Positions 43,314-52,151 of a stretch of DNA of 64,000 nt are shown one piece after another (position 1 is the stretch's first letter; every line of letters begins with the position of its first letter). Both the position numbers and the translations under genes were made by a program. The notes beneath the pieces are model-generated. The model saw only the letters and a program-made list of their open reading frames with translations, made no database searches and had not been told where the DNA came from. The DNA is from Azospirillaceae bacterium. Its GTDB lineage: Bacteria > Pseudomonadota > Alphaproteobacteria > Azospirillales > Azospirillaceae. Where the stretch lies: assembly GCA_031291675.1 (NCBI GenBank), contig JARLIO010000099.1, positions 34,621 through 98,620 of the forward strand, written 5' to 3'.

Positions 43314-44984
43314 ATGCGGCCGCCGAACAATGTGATGTCCTGGGCGATGTCCTGGCTGACGTCGCCCCGGATCGTCGTGGTCCTTTTGTTCCCCGGCCTT
43401 GTGGCGTTCCACCCCGTTTTTGCCCAGACGACAGTCGAAAGCGGTGATGATTCGGGCGACGCTGTTCAACAAAGCATTCGCTATTATAAAGGAAAGAGTC
43501 CAGGAGGAAATAATTCCTATTTTGCTCGCTATGATGAAGACTATTCCTATCTGAAGGACCCGTCGCTCTCAAAAGACTTTTTTGATCCGCTGAAATTCAT
43601 TCCGCTCAACGACGCCAGGGATATTTATGTGACCTTGAACGGGGAGAGCCGGTTTCGCTTTGACGACACGGAGTTCATGAATTTCTCTGTCTCCCCTGCG
43701 GCACTATCGGCGCGAACCGCGGGCGGGGCACCAAGATTGACACTGTCTCCGCCATCCGCCGGCAGCGTTCTATTGAAGGAACGCTATGAACTGGGTCTCG
43801 ATCTCCATATCGGTGATCAGGTCCGGTTCTATGGTGAGCTGCGGCATGGCGAACAGAACGGCCAGCGTGCTGGCAGCATCGTGGTCGCCAGCCAACGCAA
43901 CGAACTCGAGTTGGTCAATGGATTCGCCGAATTTGATCAATCCTTCGGGGACGCCAGGACGGGTGTGCGCGTTGGCCGTCAGCAATTGTTTCTTGGGAAT
44001 GGCCACAATGTCGGTATTAATATTGCAACAAATCTTCCTGACCCCGTACTCGATGGTGTTCGCACTTTCAGTGACTGGGGCAAGGTTCGCTTTGATGCCT
44101 TTGCCTTCAATGCGGTAAAATATATTGATGGCGTCGTGGCCGGTGTTAACAATGCGCACCGTAATCTGTGGGGTGGCTATGGCAGCGTGGATCTGCCGCC
44201 GGCCCGGATCTTTGACCTGCCCTTGACCCCCTCGATCGACGCCTATTATCTTGGCTTCCGCACCGGCCGCGACAATAGTGGCGTGGGCACCGGGCTCTAT
44301 AACGATCGGGCGTTGGCGACGGGAACCACGGTCTCGCCCGGCAGCGGCTTCATCACGGGCCAGGATCAGCGCCAGACATTTGGCCTGCGCTGGTATGGCG
44401 CGCTGGGGCCCTGGCATTTTGATGACGATGCCGCGATCCAGGTCGGTCAGTTCGCGGGCTGGAACGTCGAGGCCTGGGCGTTCAATACCGACACCGAGTT
44501 CACCATCGCCGCGTTGCCGGGGCAACCGGAAATCGGTGTTCATATCGATGCTGCCTCCGGTGGCGCCGATCGCGCGCATCACACCCTCGCGACTTACCAG
44601 CCGATCCTGTCAAATACTTATTATTATCTGCCCAACAGTTTCTTCTCGCCGACCAACTTCTACGACATCTCGCCGCGGTTGCGGTTTTCACCGATGCCGT
44701 CACTGAGTGCCGAATTCTTTTGGGCCTTTCTGTGGCGCTATTCGCAAGGCGACGCGGTCTATGGCGGCAACTGGCAGGGTGGTGGGGTCAACAACCTCGC
44801 GGTGACGGCTTTGACCCGGGGCCGGGTCATCGGCAACATGCCGGACTTGACCCTGACCTGGCATCCTGTTCCCCACATCACGGTGCGCGGCATCGCCGCA
44901 GTGCTCCTGCCGGGCTCAGCGCTGACAGCGGCATCGGGTCGTGATACCTGGTATTTCGATTCACAGGTTTCATTTCAGTTCTAA
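43314..44984 (+). CDS. Outer-membrane beta-barrel protein, alginate-export (AlgE) family
   Basis: A 556-residue protein with an N-terminal signal region (VVVLLFPGLVAFHPVFA, cleaved before QTTV). A long series of amphipathic strands follows. It ends with an aromatic-terminated strand (DSQVSFQF), the outer-membrane insertion signal. Segments such as RFYGELRHGEQNG, GRQQLFLGNGHNVG and YYLPNSFFSPTNFYDISPRLRF match alginate-export/OprB-like porins. GGAGGAAAGAT lies directly before ATG 43314. It is the third gene of the dehydrogenase/cytochrome unit and probably lets the sugar substrate into the periplasm. Confidence 0.85.
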   Translation: MRPPNNVMSWAMSWLTSPRIVVVLLFPGLVAFHPVFAQTTVESGDDSGDAVQQSIRYYKGKSPGGNNSYFARYDEDYSYLKDPSLSKDFFDPLKFIPLNDARDIYVTLNGESRFRFDDTEFMNFSVSPAALSARTAGGAPRLTLSPPSAGSVLLKERYELGLDLHIGDQVRFYGELRHGEQNGQRAGSIVVASQRNELELVNGFAEFDQSFGDARTGVRVGRQQLFLGNGHNVGINIATNLPDPVLDGVRTFSDWGKVRFDAFAFNAVKYIDGVVAGVNNAHRNLWGGYGSVDLPPARIFDLPLTPSIDAYYLGFRTGRDNSGVGTGLYNDRALATGTTVSPGSGFITGQDQRQTFGLRWYGALGPWHFDDDAAIQVGQFAGWNVEAWAFNTDTEFTIAALPGQPEIGVHIDAASGGADRAHHTLATYQPILSNTYYYLPNSFFSPTNFYDISPRLRFSPMPSLSAEFFWAFLWRYSQGDAVYGGNWQGGGVNNLAVTALTRGRVIGNMPDLTLTWHPVPHITVRGIAAVLLPGSALTAASGRDTWYFDSQVSFQF

Positions 44985-44994
44985 CCGGCCGGCT

Positions 44995-45012
44995 CTGACG
45001 GGGGCTCGTCAG
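44995..45012 (+). terminator. Weak terminator-like hairpin after the porin gene
   Basis: CTGACG pairs with CGTCAG across a GGGGCT loop, ten bases after the porin stop. No T-run follows. It may mark the end of the dehydrogenase operon. Confidence 0.4.
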
Positions 45013-45062
45013 CGCCGAAATGATGATGCTATGGTTCTAGCGTTATAAGCGAGGACGTTGAG

Positions 45063-45914
45063 ATGGCTATCACAATCGCGGTGGTCGGAGCCGGGAGCAT
45101 GGGCAGTGGTGTCGGCCGTCGGCTGGCTGACCACGGTGCCACCGTATGGACTCCCCTGGCCGGCCGCAGTGCGGCGACGATCGCCCGCGCCGCGGCGTCG
45201 GGCATGATTGCGGTCAGCGACGACCACCTGGCCGAGGCCGACTTCGTGCTGTCGATCGTCCCGCCGGCCGAGGCGCTGGCGGTGGCACGGCGTCTGGCTG
45301 CGGTGCTGGCCGGGGCGCCCGGCCGGCCGGTATTTGTCGATTGCAATGCCGTCAGTCCGGTGACCGTGGCCGGGATCGCGGCCGTGATGGCGCCGACCGG
45401 CTGCCCCTTCATCGATGCCGGCATCATCGGGGCACCGCCGGTGCCCGGGGGCGCGGGCCCGACCTTCTATGCCTCCGGACCCGATGCGGTGCGTTTGCAG
45501 GCGGCAACGGCGTTCGGCCTGGATATCCGGACCATCGACGGGCCGATCGGCGCCGCCTCAGCCCTCAAAATGTCCTATGCCGGCATTACCAAAGGGCTGA
45601 CCGGGCTGGGCGCCGCGATGATGCTGGCCGCGAGCCGGGCGGGCGCGGCCGACGCCCTGTATCGCGAGTTGGCGGCGAGCCAGCCGGCCCTGCTGGCCTG
45701 GCTGACCCGCCAGGTCCCGGGGATGTACCCGAAAGCCTATCGTTGGGTCGCCGAGATGGAGGAGATCGCGGCGTTCGTCGGTGAGGACCCGGCGGCGGCC
45801 CGGATCTTCGAAGGTGAGGCCCGGCTGTATCAGCGCCTGGCCGATGATCGCGCCGTGGACGGTGCGGAGATTGCCGCCCTGACCGCGTTTGTCCGTCAGG
45901 GCGATGCGGAGTAG
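45063..45914 (+). CDS. NAD(P)-binding 6-phosphogluconate dehydrogenase-like protein (DUF1932 family)
   Basis: A 283-residue soluble oxidoreductase. The Rossmann motif VVGAGSMGSGVGRRL lies at the N-terminus. The middle DCNAVSPVTVAGIA and DAGIIGAPPVPGG resemble beta-hydroxyacid dehydrogenases, and the helical C-terminal domain starts LKMSYAGITKGLTGLGAAMM, where the family's catalytic Lys sits. It stands alone, convergent with a GNAT gene whose end overlaps its own by about 19 bases. The substrate is unknown. Confidence 0.88.
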   Translation: MAITIAVVGAGSMGSGVGRRLADHGATVWTPLAGRSAATIARAAASGMIAVSDDHLAEADFVLSIVPPAEALAVARRLAAVLAGAPGRPVFVDCNAVSPVTVAGIAAVMAPTGCPFIDAGIIGAPPVPGGAGPTFYASGPDAVRLQAATAFGLDIRTIDGPIGAASALKMSYAGITKGLTGLGAAMMLAASRAGAADALYRELAASQPALLAWLTRQVPGMYPKAYRWVAEMEEIAAFVGEDPAAARIFEGEARLYQRLADDRAVDGAEIAALTAFVRQGDAE

Positions 45915-46426
45915 GGTGAAGCAATCTCCTGTTGCATATATAGGACGCGGAACGGCAGCGAGTCGAACCGTGCCGTTCCTGTGACCGAGAAACCCAGCGC
46001 CTGATACCAGGATTGCAAGGCGTGATGCCCGTCGATGATCCCCAGCCGGACGTGCCGCGCGCCGGCGGCCCGTGCCAGGGTCATCGCCTCGGCGACGAGG
46101 GCGCGACCGAGGCCGCGGTGGCGCCAGGCGGGATCAACCGCAAGCTTCTCCAAAAGACAGGTCGCGTCCTTTGGCGGCCGGACACCGATACAGCCGAGCG
46201 TCTTCTCCGGTGAAACCGCCATGATAAAACGTCCGCCGCGCTCCCGTCGGTGCCGGATCGTCTCGGCGGTGATAAAGGCCGGATGGCTGGGGCAATTTTC
46301 GCGGTCGAGGCCGAATTGTCGCGCGACGTCGGCGAACGCGATGGCGATCAGGGCCGCCATCTGTTCCACGTCGTCGTCGCTTGCGGGGCGGAGAGTCCAG
46401 TCGGGCGGGATGATCGACGGGGTCAT
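45896..46426 (-). CDS. GNAT-family N-acetyltransferase
   Basis: A 176-residue acetyltransferase: WTLRPASDDDVEQMAALIA at the start, the catalytic beta strand LLEKLAVDPAWRHRGLGRALV (acetyl-CoA loop RHRGLG), then HVRLGIIDGHHALQSWYQALGFSVTGT. The ATG at 46426 is preceded by GGACAG; a longer frame to 46534 lacks family content. The 3' end overlaps the end of the dehydrogenase gene on the other strand. The substrate is not evident. Confidence 0.88.
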   Translation of the reverse strand: MTPSIIPPDWTLRPASDDDVEQMAALIAIAFADVARQFGLDRENCPSHPAFITAETIRHRRERGGRFIMAVSPEKTLGCIGVRPPKDATCLLEKLAVDPAWRHRGLGRALVAEAMTLARAAGARHVRLGIIDGHHALQSWYQALGFSVTGTARFDSLPFRVLYMQQEIASPYSASP

Positions 46427-46540
46427 GGTTTCTGTCCATCCGTGCCAGTCACGGGATCGCCCGCGCGGCCGTCTGCGGCCGTCTTGGGGGCGCCGGGAAG
46501 AGTTCGCTGCCGTTGGATTCGCGCGCGACCCCATGAGGCG

Positions 46541-47131
46541 TTACTTCGCCGTCGTCACCGACCCCAGCCAGGCTTGACCGGATGCCTTCATGGCCTGTTC
46601 CAGATCGCTTCCTTTCGTGGCGAACACCCGTTTTACCGGAAAGCCGCTCTTCTCCAAGAGATAAGCGAGCGGTGCGTATTCGCGTGGGTGGCGCTGGATC
46701 AGGTCAGGATCAAGGTCGACAATGCCGCGGGGAAAGGTGAACGAGCCCATGTCATAGATGCTCTGGCGCTTTACAATCTTCCATACGCCATCGCGTTTTT
46801 CGACCAGGTCATAAAAGCGATTATGTGAATTACAGCCCAGTCCGAGGCGAATATTTTCGAGAACGATGATTGCGTTCGTTTCAACGATGGCTTTGTCGCC
46901 GTTAAAAACCACGAGTGGGGAGCTGATGACGTGTTTGCTCGTCAGATCCGAAGTGCCCATACGCATCGAAGCATCGACGAAGTCATTGAACCTGCCTTCG
47001 AACCATGTCACCTCAATGAGGCCGTCCGGGTGAAAAAGCGCGCGCAGACGGTCCCACTGGGCCAGATCCCGATGCATCCATCCCGTCATCAGGTCTGCGA
47101 TACTGAGGCGATCTTGCAGGTCCATGTGCAT
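46541..47131 (-). CDS. SnoaL/NTF2-like protein
   Basis: A 196-residue protein whose first 130 residues form an NTF2-like cone: DRLSIADLMTGWMHRDLAQWDRLRALFHPD, then TSKHVISSPLVVFNGDKAIVETNAIIV, then DLVEKRDGVWKIVKRQSIYDMGSF. This matches SnoaL-like or aromatic-ring-dioxygenase-beta-like domains, which bind small hydrophobic ligands and may act as isomerases, cyclases or dehydratases. The C-terminal 50 residues are a family extension. No dioxygenase or polyketide genes are near, so its role is unknown. Confidence 0.8.
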   Translation of the reverse strand: MHMDLQDRLSIADLMTGWMHRDLAQWDRLRALFHPDGLIEVTWFEGRFNDFVDASMRMGTSDLTSKHVISSPLVVFNGDKAIVETNAIIVLENIRLGLGCNSHNRFYDLVEKRDGVWKIVKRQSIYDMGSFTFPRGIVDLDPDLIQRHPREYAPLAYLLEKSGFPVKRVFATKGSDLEQAMKASGQAWLGSVTTAK

Positions 47132-47205
47132 AGTGGGGCTCCGGTTGGTTGTCTCGTGCGCCAGCGACCAGGGACTACGGCGTGTCGTCAGTTAAGCCAG
47201 ATTAG

Positions 47206-47484
47206 CACCGAGATGAGCTGGACCGCGGCAGCGGCGCCGTGACTGCAAACGGCAAAGTCGACGATCTACGCCTGCGATCGAGCGGCTCCGCCGCCGTCGA
47301 TTTGCAGAAACTGCCCGCCAAGACGGCAAATGTTGAGCTGAGGGGGAGTGGCGACGCCGACATCGCGGTCGAGAATGATCTCAAGATCACCATCTCGGGC
47401 AGTGCGACGGTTCGCCTTCATGGCCATCCCCGGCAGATCCACTCTCGCGTTTCCGGCAGCGGAAAAATCGAGGACCTGCCGTAA
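47206..47484 (+). pseudogene. Truncated relic of a DUF2807 (GIN-domain) secreted adhesin-like protein
   Basis: The frame reads ELDRGSGAV, then LRLRSSGSAAVDLQKL, then VELRGSGDADIAVENDL, ISGSATVRLHGHP and VSGSGKIEDLP. These GSG/SGS-containing strands are the repeating turns of the DUF2807 beta-solenoid. Homologues carry a signal peptide and well over 150 residues; here only the last 85-90 remain after an upstream TAG. A GTG at 47239 could start a short protein, but the conserved GSGAV strand begins before it. I take it as a 5'-deleted remnant. Confidence 0.65.
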
Positions 47485-47509
47485 CGGGGTGGTTCCGTCA
47501 GGATCAGGG

Positions 47510-47541
47510 GCCACGGCTGTTCAGTTCTGAACAGCCGTGGC
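47510..47541. terminator. Perfect 15-bp inverted repeat across the copA stop codon
   Basis: The left arm GCCACGGCTGTTCAG (47510-47524) and the right arm CTGAACAGCCGTGGC (47527-47541) are separated by only TT. It lies between the DUF2807 relic (plus) and copA (minus) and includes the last CopA codons. It should form a very stable hairpin in both directions, likely a bidirectional terminator lacking U-tracts. Confidence 0.65.
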
Positions 47542-49809
47542 GCGCCAGCGCCGCAGCAGCAGGGCGTTTGATACGACGCTGACGCTGGACAGGGCCATCG
47601 CCGCACCCGCGATCACCGGGTTGAGCAGGCCGGCCGCGGCCAGCGGAATGCCGATGACGTTGTAGATCAGGGCCCAGAACAGGTTCTGGCGGATCTTGGC
47701 GTAGGTGCGCCGCGAAATGTCGAGGGCCTGGGCCACCAGCATCGGGTCGCCGCGCATCAGGGTGATCCCCGCGCTGTGCATCGCGACGTCGCTGCCGGTG
47801 GCCATCGCAATGCCGATATCGGCCGTTGCCAGCGCCGGCGCATCGTTGACGCCATCACCGACCATCGCGACGGGTTGGCCATCGCGGCGCAACCGCTCGA
47901 TCATGGCGGACTTGTCGGCGGGTAGAACCTCGGCGATGACCTCGTCGATCCCCAGCAGGGTTGCGGTGGCCTGGGCGCTGCCGGCATTGTCGCCGGTGAT
48001 CATCAGCGTGCGGAGCCCCACCGCATGCAGGGCGGCGATCGCGGCCCGCGCCGTCGGTTTCACAGCATCGCCAAAGGCGAGAAGCCCCAGGAGTTGCGCC
48101 GGTTCCCCGGCAGCCAGCCAGGATACCGTGCGTCCTTCGGCCGACAGCGTCGCGGCCCGCGCCGCCAGGGGCGAACAATCGACACCACGCTCCGCCATCA
48201 GCCGGGAACTCCCGAGGATGCAGGTCTCGCCGTCGACGACCGCGGTGACCCCCCGTCCCGGCAGGGCGCGCAGCGCCGTCGCCGGGGCGACCGTCAGGCC
48301 CTCGGCCGCGACGGCCGCCATCACGGCGCGCGCCAGCGGATGTTCGCTGCCCGCCTGCACCGCGCCGGCCAGACGCAACAGCGCGTGGCGTGTGATCCCG
48401 GAGTCCGGCGATGTCGCGGCCGTGGGATCCGCCGGGTCCCGGGGGCGCGGTTCGATCGCGACGACCGACGGCGTGCCCTGGGTCAGGGTTCCGGTCTTGT
48501 CGAAGGCGACGATGGTCACGGCATGGGCCTGTTCCAGCGCCTTGGCGTCCTTGATCAGGATGCCGTGGCGAGCGGCGACACCGGTGCCGGCGATGATGGC
48601 GGTTGGCGTGGCCAGGCCCAGGGCACAGGGGCAGGCGATGACCAGGACCGCGACGGCATTGAGCACCGCCGTGATGACGGAGCCATCGACGGCCCACCAG
48701 CCGATCAAGGTCAAAAAGGCGATCGCGACGACGACGGGAACGAAGACCGCGGCCACCTTGTCGACCAAGTGCTGGATCGGGGCTTTGGAGACCTGGGCGT
48801 TTTCGACGAGGCGGATGATCCGGGACAGCGTGGTCTCGCTACCGATCGCGGTGGTTTCGATCACCAGCAGGCCATCGCCATTGATCGAGGCCCCGATGAC
48901 CGGCTGGCCGGTTTCCCGGGTGACGGGCAGGCTCTCGCCGGTCAACAGCGATTCGTCGATCTGGCTGGCGCCTTCGACGATGCGGCCATCAACCGGGATG
49001 CGCTCCCCGGGGCGAACCACGACGACATCGCCGACGCGAACCGCGTCGACGGGAATTTCAGCCTCGTGCCCGGCACGGCGAACCCGGGCGGTCTCCGGAC
49101 GCAACTGCATCAGCGCGCGGATGGCATCGCTGGTTTGCCGCTTGGCCCGCGATTCAAGCCATTTGCCCAACAGCACCAGCGTGATGACCACGGCCGAGGA
49201 TTCGTAATAAAGATGCGCGCCCGGGGTCACCAGCAGCAAAGCGGTGCTCAACGCCCAGCCGGCGCTCGTCCCCAGCATCACCAGCAGATCCATGTTGCCG
49301 CTGCCGGCGCGCAGGGCCTTCCAGCCGGCGACGTGGAAGCGCCAGCCCAGCCAGAACTGGACGGGGGTGGCCAGGATGAGCTCGAGCCATCCGGGGAGCA
49401 TGAGATGGAAGCCGGCGAGCGAAGCGACCATCGGCAGCACCAGGGGGAAGGACAGCAACGCGGCGAGGGCCACCCGCCCGGCGTCACGGCGGTTGCGCCG
49501 ACGCAGATCGTCGGTTTCCGCGCGGCTTTCCGGGGCCGCGGCCACGATCGGGCGTGCGTCGAACCCGGCGGCCGTGACCGCCCCGACAAGATCGGCGACC
49601 AGGACGTGGTCTGACGTGGCGTGGACCCGGGCCCGTTCGGTCGCCAGATTAACCTCGGCGGTGATGACGCCGGGCACCCGCCGCAGGGCTTTTTCGACCC
49701 GGCCGGCGCAGGAGGCGCAGGTCATCCCGCCGATCCCGAGATCGAAGTCAGCTTCCGCTTGGGCGAGGCGCGATGCGGTGCGGGCGGGGGCGGGTGCTGC
49801 GATGGTCAT
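47521..49809 (-). CDS. copA: Copper-exporting P-type ATPase
   Basis: A 762-residue inner-membrane P1B-type ATPase. One N-terminal heavy-metal domain has GMTCASC (C31, C34). Eight membrane helices are visible, with the copper-site CPC in [14 protein letters not shown]. Catalytic motifs are TGES (actuator), DKTGTLTQG (phosphorylated Asp), SEHPLA (His of the ATP-binding domain), MITGDN and [12 protein letters not shown]. The late helices carry YN and SxxS ([27 protein letters not shown]), which mark Cu+ specificity. ATG 49809 has GGAG upstream. Downstream lies a very stable hairpin, upstream a small Cys-rich protein gene. It removes cytoplasmic Cu(I). Confidence 0.95.
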   Translation of the reverse strand: MTIAAPAPARTASRLAQAEADFDLGIGGMTCASCAGRVEKALRRVPGVITAEVNLATERARVHATSDHVLVADLVGAVTAAGFDARPIVAAAPESRAETDDLRRRNRRDAGRVALAALLSFPLVLPMVASLAGFHLMLPGWLELILATPVQFWLGWRFHVAGWKALRAGSGNMDLLVMLGTSAGWALSTALLLVTPGAHLYYESSAVVITLVLLGKWLESRAKRQTSDAIRALMQLRPETARVRRAGHEAEIPVDAVRVGDVVVVRPGERIPVDGRIVEGASQIDESLLTGESLPVTRETGQPVIGASINGDGLLVIETTAIGSETTLSRIIRLVENAQVSKAPIQHLVDKVAAVFVPVVVAIAFLTLIGWWAVDGSVITAVLNAVAVLVIACPCALGLATPTAIIAGTGVAARHGILIKDAKALEQAHAVTIVAFDKTGTLTQGTPSVVAIEPRPRDPADPTAATSPDSGITRHALLRLAGAVQAGSEHPLARAVMAAVAAEGLTVAPATALRALPGRGVTAVVDGETCILGSSRLMAERGVDCSPLAARAATLSAEGRTVSWLAAGEPAQLLGLLAFGDAVKPTARAAIAALHAVGLRTLMITGDNAGSAQATATLLGIDEVIAEVLPADKSAMIERLRRDGQPVAMVGDGVNDAPALATADIGIAMATGSDVAMHSAGITLMRGDPMLVAQALDISRRTYAKIRQNLFWALIYNVIGIPLAAAGLLNPVIAGAAMALSSVSVVSNALLLRRWRATAVQN

Positions 49810-49914
49810 CTCGGGTCTCCGGGCGGGGCCATGACGACGGGCATGGACCTTCACAAGATGGCAAGGGCCGGCCGAGAATCAAAGGGCGCGGCCCGCTTGC
49901 CGCTGGCCGTGGGC

Positions 49915-50082
49915 TCAATCGGCTTGTCCAAGGGTGCCCGCGTCATCCGGCCGCTTGTGGCGTTTGCTATGACAGTGTGGGTCGCCACAACAGCGCCCCC
50001 CGGCACCGCGGCCCGGCCACAGGCTGCGGACGACCAGGAACGCCGCAGCAACGACCACGAGCGGAATGACATAATCCATCAT
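49915..50082 (-). CDS. Small Cys-rich membrane protein (55 aa), FeoB-associated-like
   Basis: A short protein with one N-terminal membrane helix (DYVIPLVVVAAAFLVVRSLW) followed by a small soluble tail with CCGDPHCH and Lys/Arg/Asp residues. ATG 50082 has AAAGAG about eight bases upstream. The size and layout match the FeoB-associated Cys-rich membrane protein type, whose cysteines may bind a metal. Here it sits between copA (downstream by 105 bases) and the di-iron repair protein (upstream), so copper or iron handling is likely. It is too short for most gene callers. Confidence 0.65.
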   Translation of the reverse strand: MMDYVIPLVVVAAAFLVVRSLWPGRGAGGRCCGDPHCHSKRHKRPDDAGTLGQAD

Positions 50083-50254
50083 CGACTCTTTCTCTCGCCC
50101 CGCGGGCGCGGCATCGGCAGGCGGGACCGCCGGTGCGCGTCGAGCCGCCCGGACCAGGCGGCCCAGGTCAACCTTACACCATCGCGGTTACGCGGTGCGG
50201 CGGAATTGCGCCACGCCGCGCGCCGTGCCCGGTCATAGTCGTCCGGTGCCTGGT

Positions 50255-50935
50255 TCAGTCGAGAAACCGGGGGAACAGGATGTTGTTCTCGATATGAATG
50301 TGCTCGGTCAGGTCTTCGGCGAACCTGGCGAGACCGCTATTGAGGGCGCGCCAGGTCGTGCAGGCGTCACTGGGGCCCTCAAACCCATTGGCCGTTTTCT
50401 CCAACGCGCGCAGCAACACGCCGTGGTCGTCATGTTCGGTCATCATCATGGCGATCGGGTGGGCGACCATCGGGTTGCCGCCGCGGCGCAGCATGGGGAA
50501 CAGGATCTGCTCCTCCTTTTGCATGTGGCTGCCCAACTCCTGCTCGATCGTCGTCAGCAGGTCGGCCAGACCCTGGGGAACGGCGGGATGCTCGCGGTGG
50601 ACCGCTTCGACCCGCCGCGCCAGTCGGATCAATTCGGGCAGTTGCTGGCGGTGGACCGCGTGATAGCGGGTCTCGATGCGGTCGATCAGGGCGTTGCTTG
50701 CCGGCGGCGGTGGCAGTGGCGCGGCCTGCGCGGCCAGGGCTTCGAGTTCCGCGGTCACGGCGCTGAGCGCCAGCCCCCGTGACGTTGCCGCGTCGGCCAG
50801 CGATACCCGGCCGCCACAGCAGAAATCGAGCTTGTGCCGACGGAACACGGCGGTTGCCCCGGGAAGCTGGACGGCAAGTGATGCCAGGGTCTGAGCGGCA
50901 AATTCGGTTTGGGATGCGGGAAGGGGATCGTTCAT
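50255..50935 (-). CDS. Iron-sulfur cluster repair di-iron protein (RIC/YtfE/ScdA family)
   Basis: A 226-residue cytoplasmic protein. The N-terminal ScdA_N domain has DFCCGG (C39, C40) near residue 40. The hemerythrin-like domain supplies the iron-binding histidines (RYHAVHRQQLPEL, HREHPAVPQ, LGSHMQKEEQILFPML, MTEHDDHG, TEHIHIENNILFPRFL). The protein repairs Fe-S clusters damaged by nitric oxide and other oxidants. The ATG at 50935 is used; the frame to 51109 would cross the operators. It is divergent from an NsrR-like regulator, with two palindromic operators between, the classic nitrosative-stress arrangement. Confidence 0.92.
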   Translation of the reverse strand: MNDPLPASQTEFAAQTLASLAVQLPGATAVFRRHKLDFCCGGRVSLADAATSRGLALSAVTAELEALAAQAAPLPPPPASNALIDRIETRYHAVHRQQLPELIRLARRVEAVHREHPAVPQGLADLLTTIEQELGSHMQKEEQILFPMLRRGGNPMVAHPIAMMMTEHDDHGVLLRALEKTANGFEGPSDACTTWRALNSGLARFAEDLTEHIHIENNILFPRFLD

Positions 50936-51014
50936 CGGTCTGGTGTCCTGAGCCCGAGAGACCCGGGCCTGTGTTCCGCGTGGCGCCGCGGCGGGGGCGG
51001 TATCCGCGCTGAAG

Positions 51015-51068
51015 TGGTATCGTGGATACCAATTTACTTTAACCCAAAAACTGGTATCGTCAATACCA
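51015..51068. promoter_or_regulatory. Twin palindromic operators between ric and the Rrf2 regulator
   Basis: TGGTATCGTGGATACCA at 51015-51031 is a perfect palindrome (7-3-7). TGGTATCGTCAATACCA at 51052-51068 repeats it with six-base arms. Their centres are 37 bases apart and flank an AT-rich stretch (TTTACTTTAACCCAAAAAC) that probably holds the promoters. They sit between divergent genes for a di-iron repair protein and an NsrR-like repressor, so they are the likely binding sites of that regulator. Confidence 0.75.
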
Positions 51069-51178
51069 ATTCCATGCGGTCCTGATCCCAACGCGCCGTG
51101 GCGTGTCATTTCGGCGGTGTTTCCGATGCGGCGGCCGGGGGATCGGCGCGATGGTTTTCCGATAGCGGGGGGATGAGG

Positions 51179-51619
51179 ATGCGCCTGCTGGCCTCGACTG
51201 ATTTCGCCTTGCGCGTCCTGATGCTGCTCGCCGCCGACGTGTCGGGGCGACCGCTCAGTGTGGAGGCGCTGGCGACCGCCCTGGGCGGGTTGTCACGCAA
51301 TCATCTGCACAAGATCGTTCAGACCCTGGGTGCGCTCGGGCTCGTCCGGACCACGCGCGGGGCCGGCGGCGGTGTCATGCTGGCGGTGGCGGCCGCCGAT
51401 ATCAGGGTCGGGACCCTGGTCCGTCAACTGGAGCAGGATCAGGCGGTCGTCGAATGTTTTCGCGGGGATGGCTGCGACTGCACGCTGATGGCACAATGCC
51501 GGTTGCGTGGCTTTCTCAAGAGCGCCGAGGCCGAGTTCTACCAGACCTTGGATCAGTTCACCGTCGCCGATTGCCAGGTCGGGTTGTCGCAAAGCGCAGC
51601 GCTGTCAACGGTCCTGTGA
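51179..51619 (+). CDS. Rrf2-family regulator, NsrR-like (NO-sensing)
   Basis: A 146-residue winged-helix regulator: MRLLASTDFALRVLMLLAA at the start, helix-turn-helix around LATALGGLSRNHLHKIVQTL, the wing TTRGAGGGVML, then the cluster-binding cysteines C93, C99, C101 and C107 in ECFRGDGCDCTLMAQCRL. NsrR uses three such cysteines to hold an Fe-S cluster that nitric oxide destroys. The ATG at 51179 has GGGGGG seven bases upstream; 51173 is an alternative. The two TGGTAT...ATACCA palindromes lie just upstream. Confidence 0.9.
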   Translation: MRLLASTDFALRVLMLLAADVSGRPLSVEALATALGGLSRNHLHKIVQTLGALGLVRTTRGAGGGVMLAVAAADIRVGTLVRQLEQDQAVVECFRGDGCDCTLMAQCRLRGFLKSAEAEFYQTLDQFTVADCQVGLSQSAALSTVL

Positions 51620-51725
51620 TCCTGCACCGGGTGCCCGATGGGGTTTCCCTGCGGCGAAAAGCCGCGGGCGCGCCGAAGGGGATCGAAGCTCCCCAGGATC
51701 CGGCGGCTTTAATTCGCGGAGACGT

Positions 51726-52031
51726 TCAGTTGTCGGCGCTCAGAACCTGGTCGAGGCGCGCGAGCCGCGCCAGATCGACCACGGACGCGCTGGCGTTCGC
51801 GACGACGCAGCGCTGGCCCGATTTCCGCGCGCGGTGCTGCAGGGCCCTGATCATATCAAGGCCGAAACTGTCACAGCGCTTCACCCGACCGAGGTCCAAT
51901 GTCACCGTCTCGGCGCCGCAATCCCGGACGCTGCCAAAGATGGCTTTCGCGTCAAGGATGATTTGAAAGGTCAGATCGCCGTGAAATTGGAACGACGTGT
52001 CAAAATTATGCAGCGACCACGCAAAAGACAT
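51726..52031 (-). CDS. STAS-domain protein (MlaB or anti-anti-sigma-like)
   Basis: A 101-residue single-domain STAS protein. The core strand/turn VTLDLGRVKRCDSFGLDMIRAL contains the phosphorylatable-type Ser (S55), followed by the helix and AVV-like end region CVVANASASVVDLARLARLDQVL. The start has GGGGAGATCCGA before ATG. It lies about 120 bases downstream of mlaF on the same strand, the position of an MlaB. It could equally be an anti-anti-sigma factor; the serine is retained, which fits either. Confidence 0.8.
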   Translation of the reverse strand: MSFAWSLHNFDTSFQFHGDLTFQIILDAKAIFGSVRDCGAETVTLDLGRVKRCDSFGLDMIRALQHRARKSGQRCVVANASASVVDLARLARLDQVLSADN

Positions 52032-52151
52032 TCGGATCTCCCCGAATTACGATAAAATTCAAGAGATAAAATAGTGTCGATTGCAGGCGTTTCGGTCAAG
52101 CCAAGATTTTGTGAAGTCGATGGCGGCACAGGGAATCCGCGGCGATTGGTG

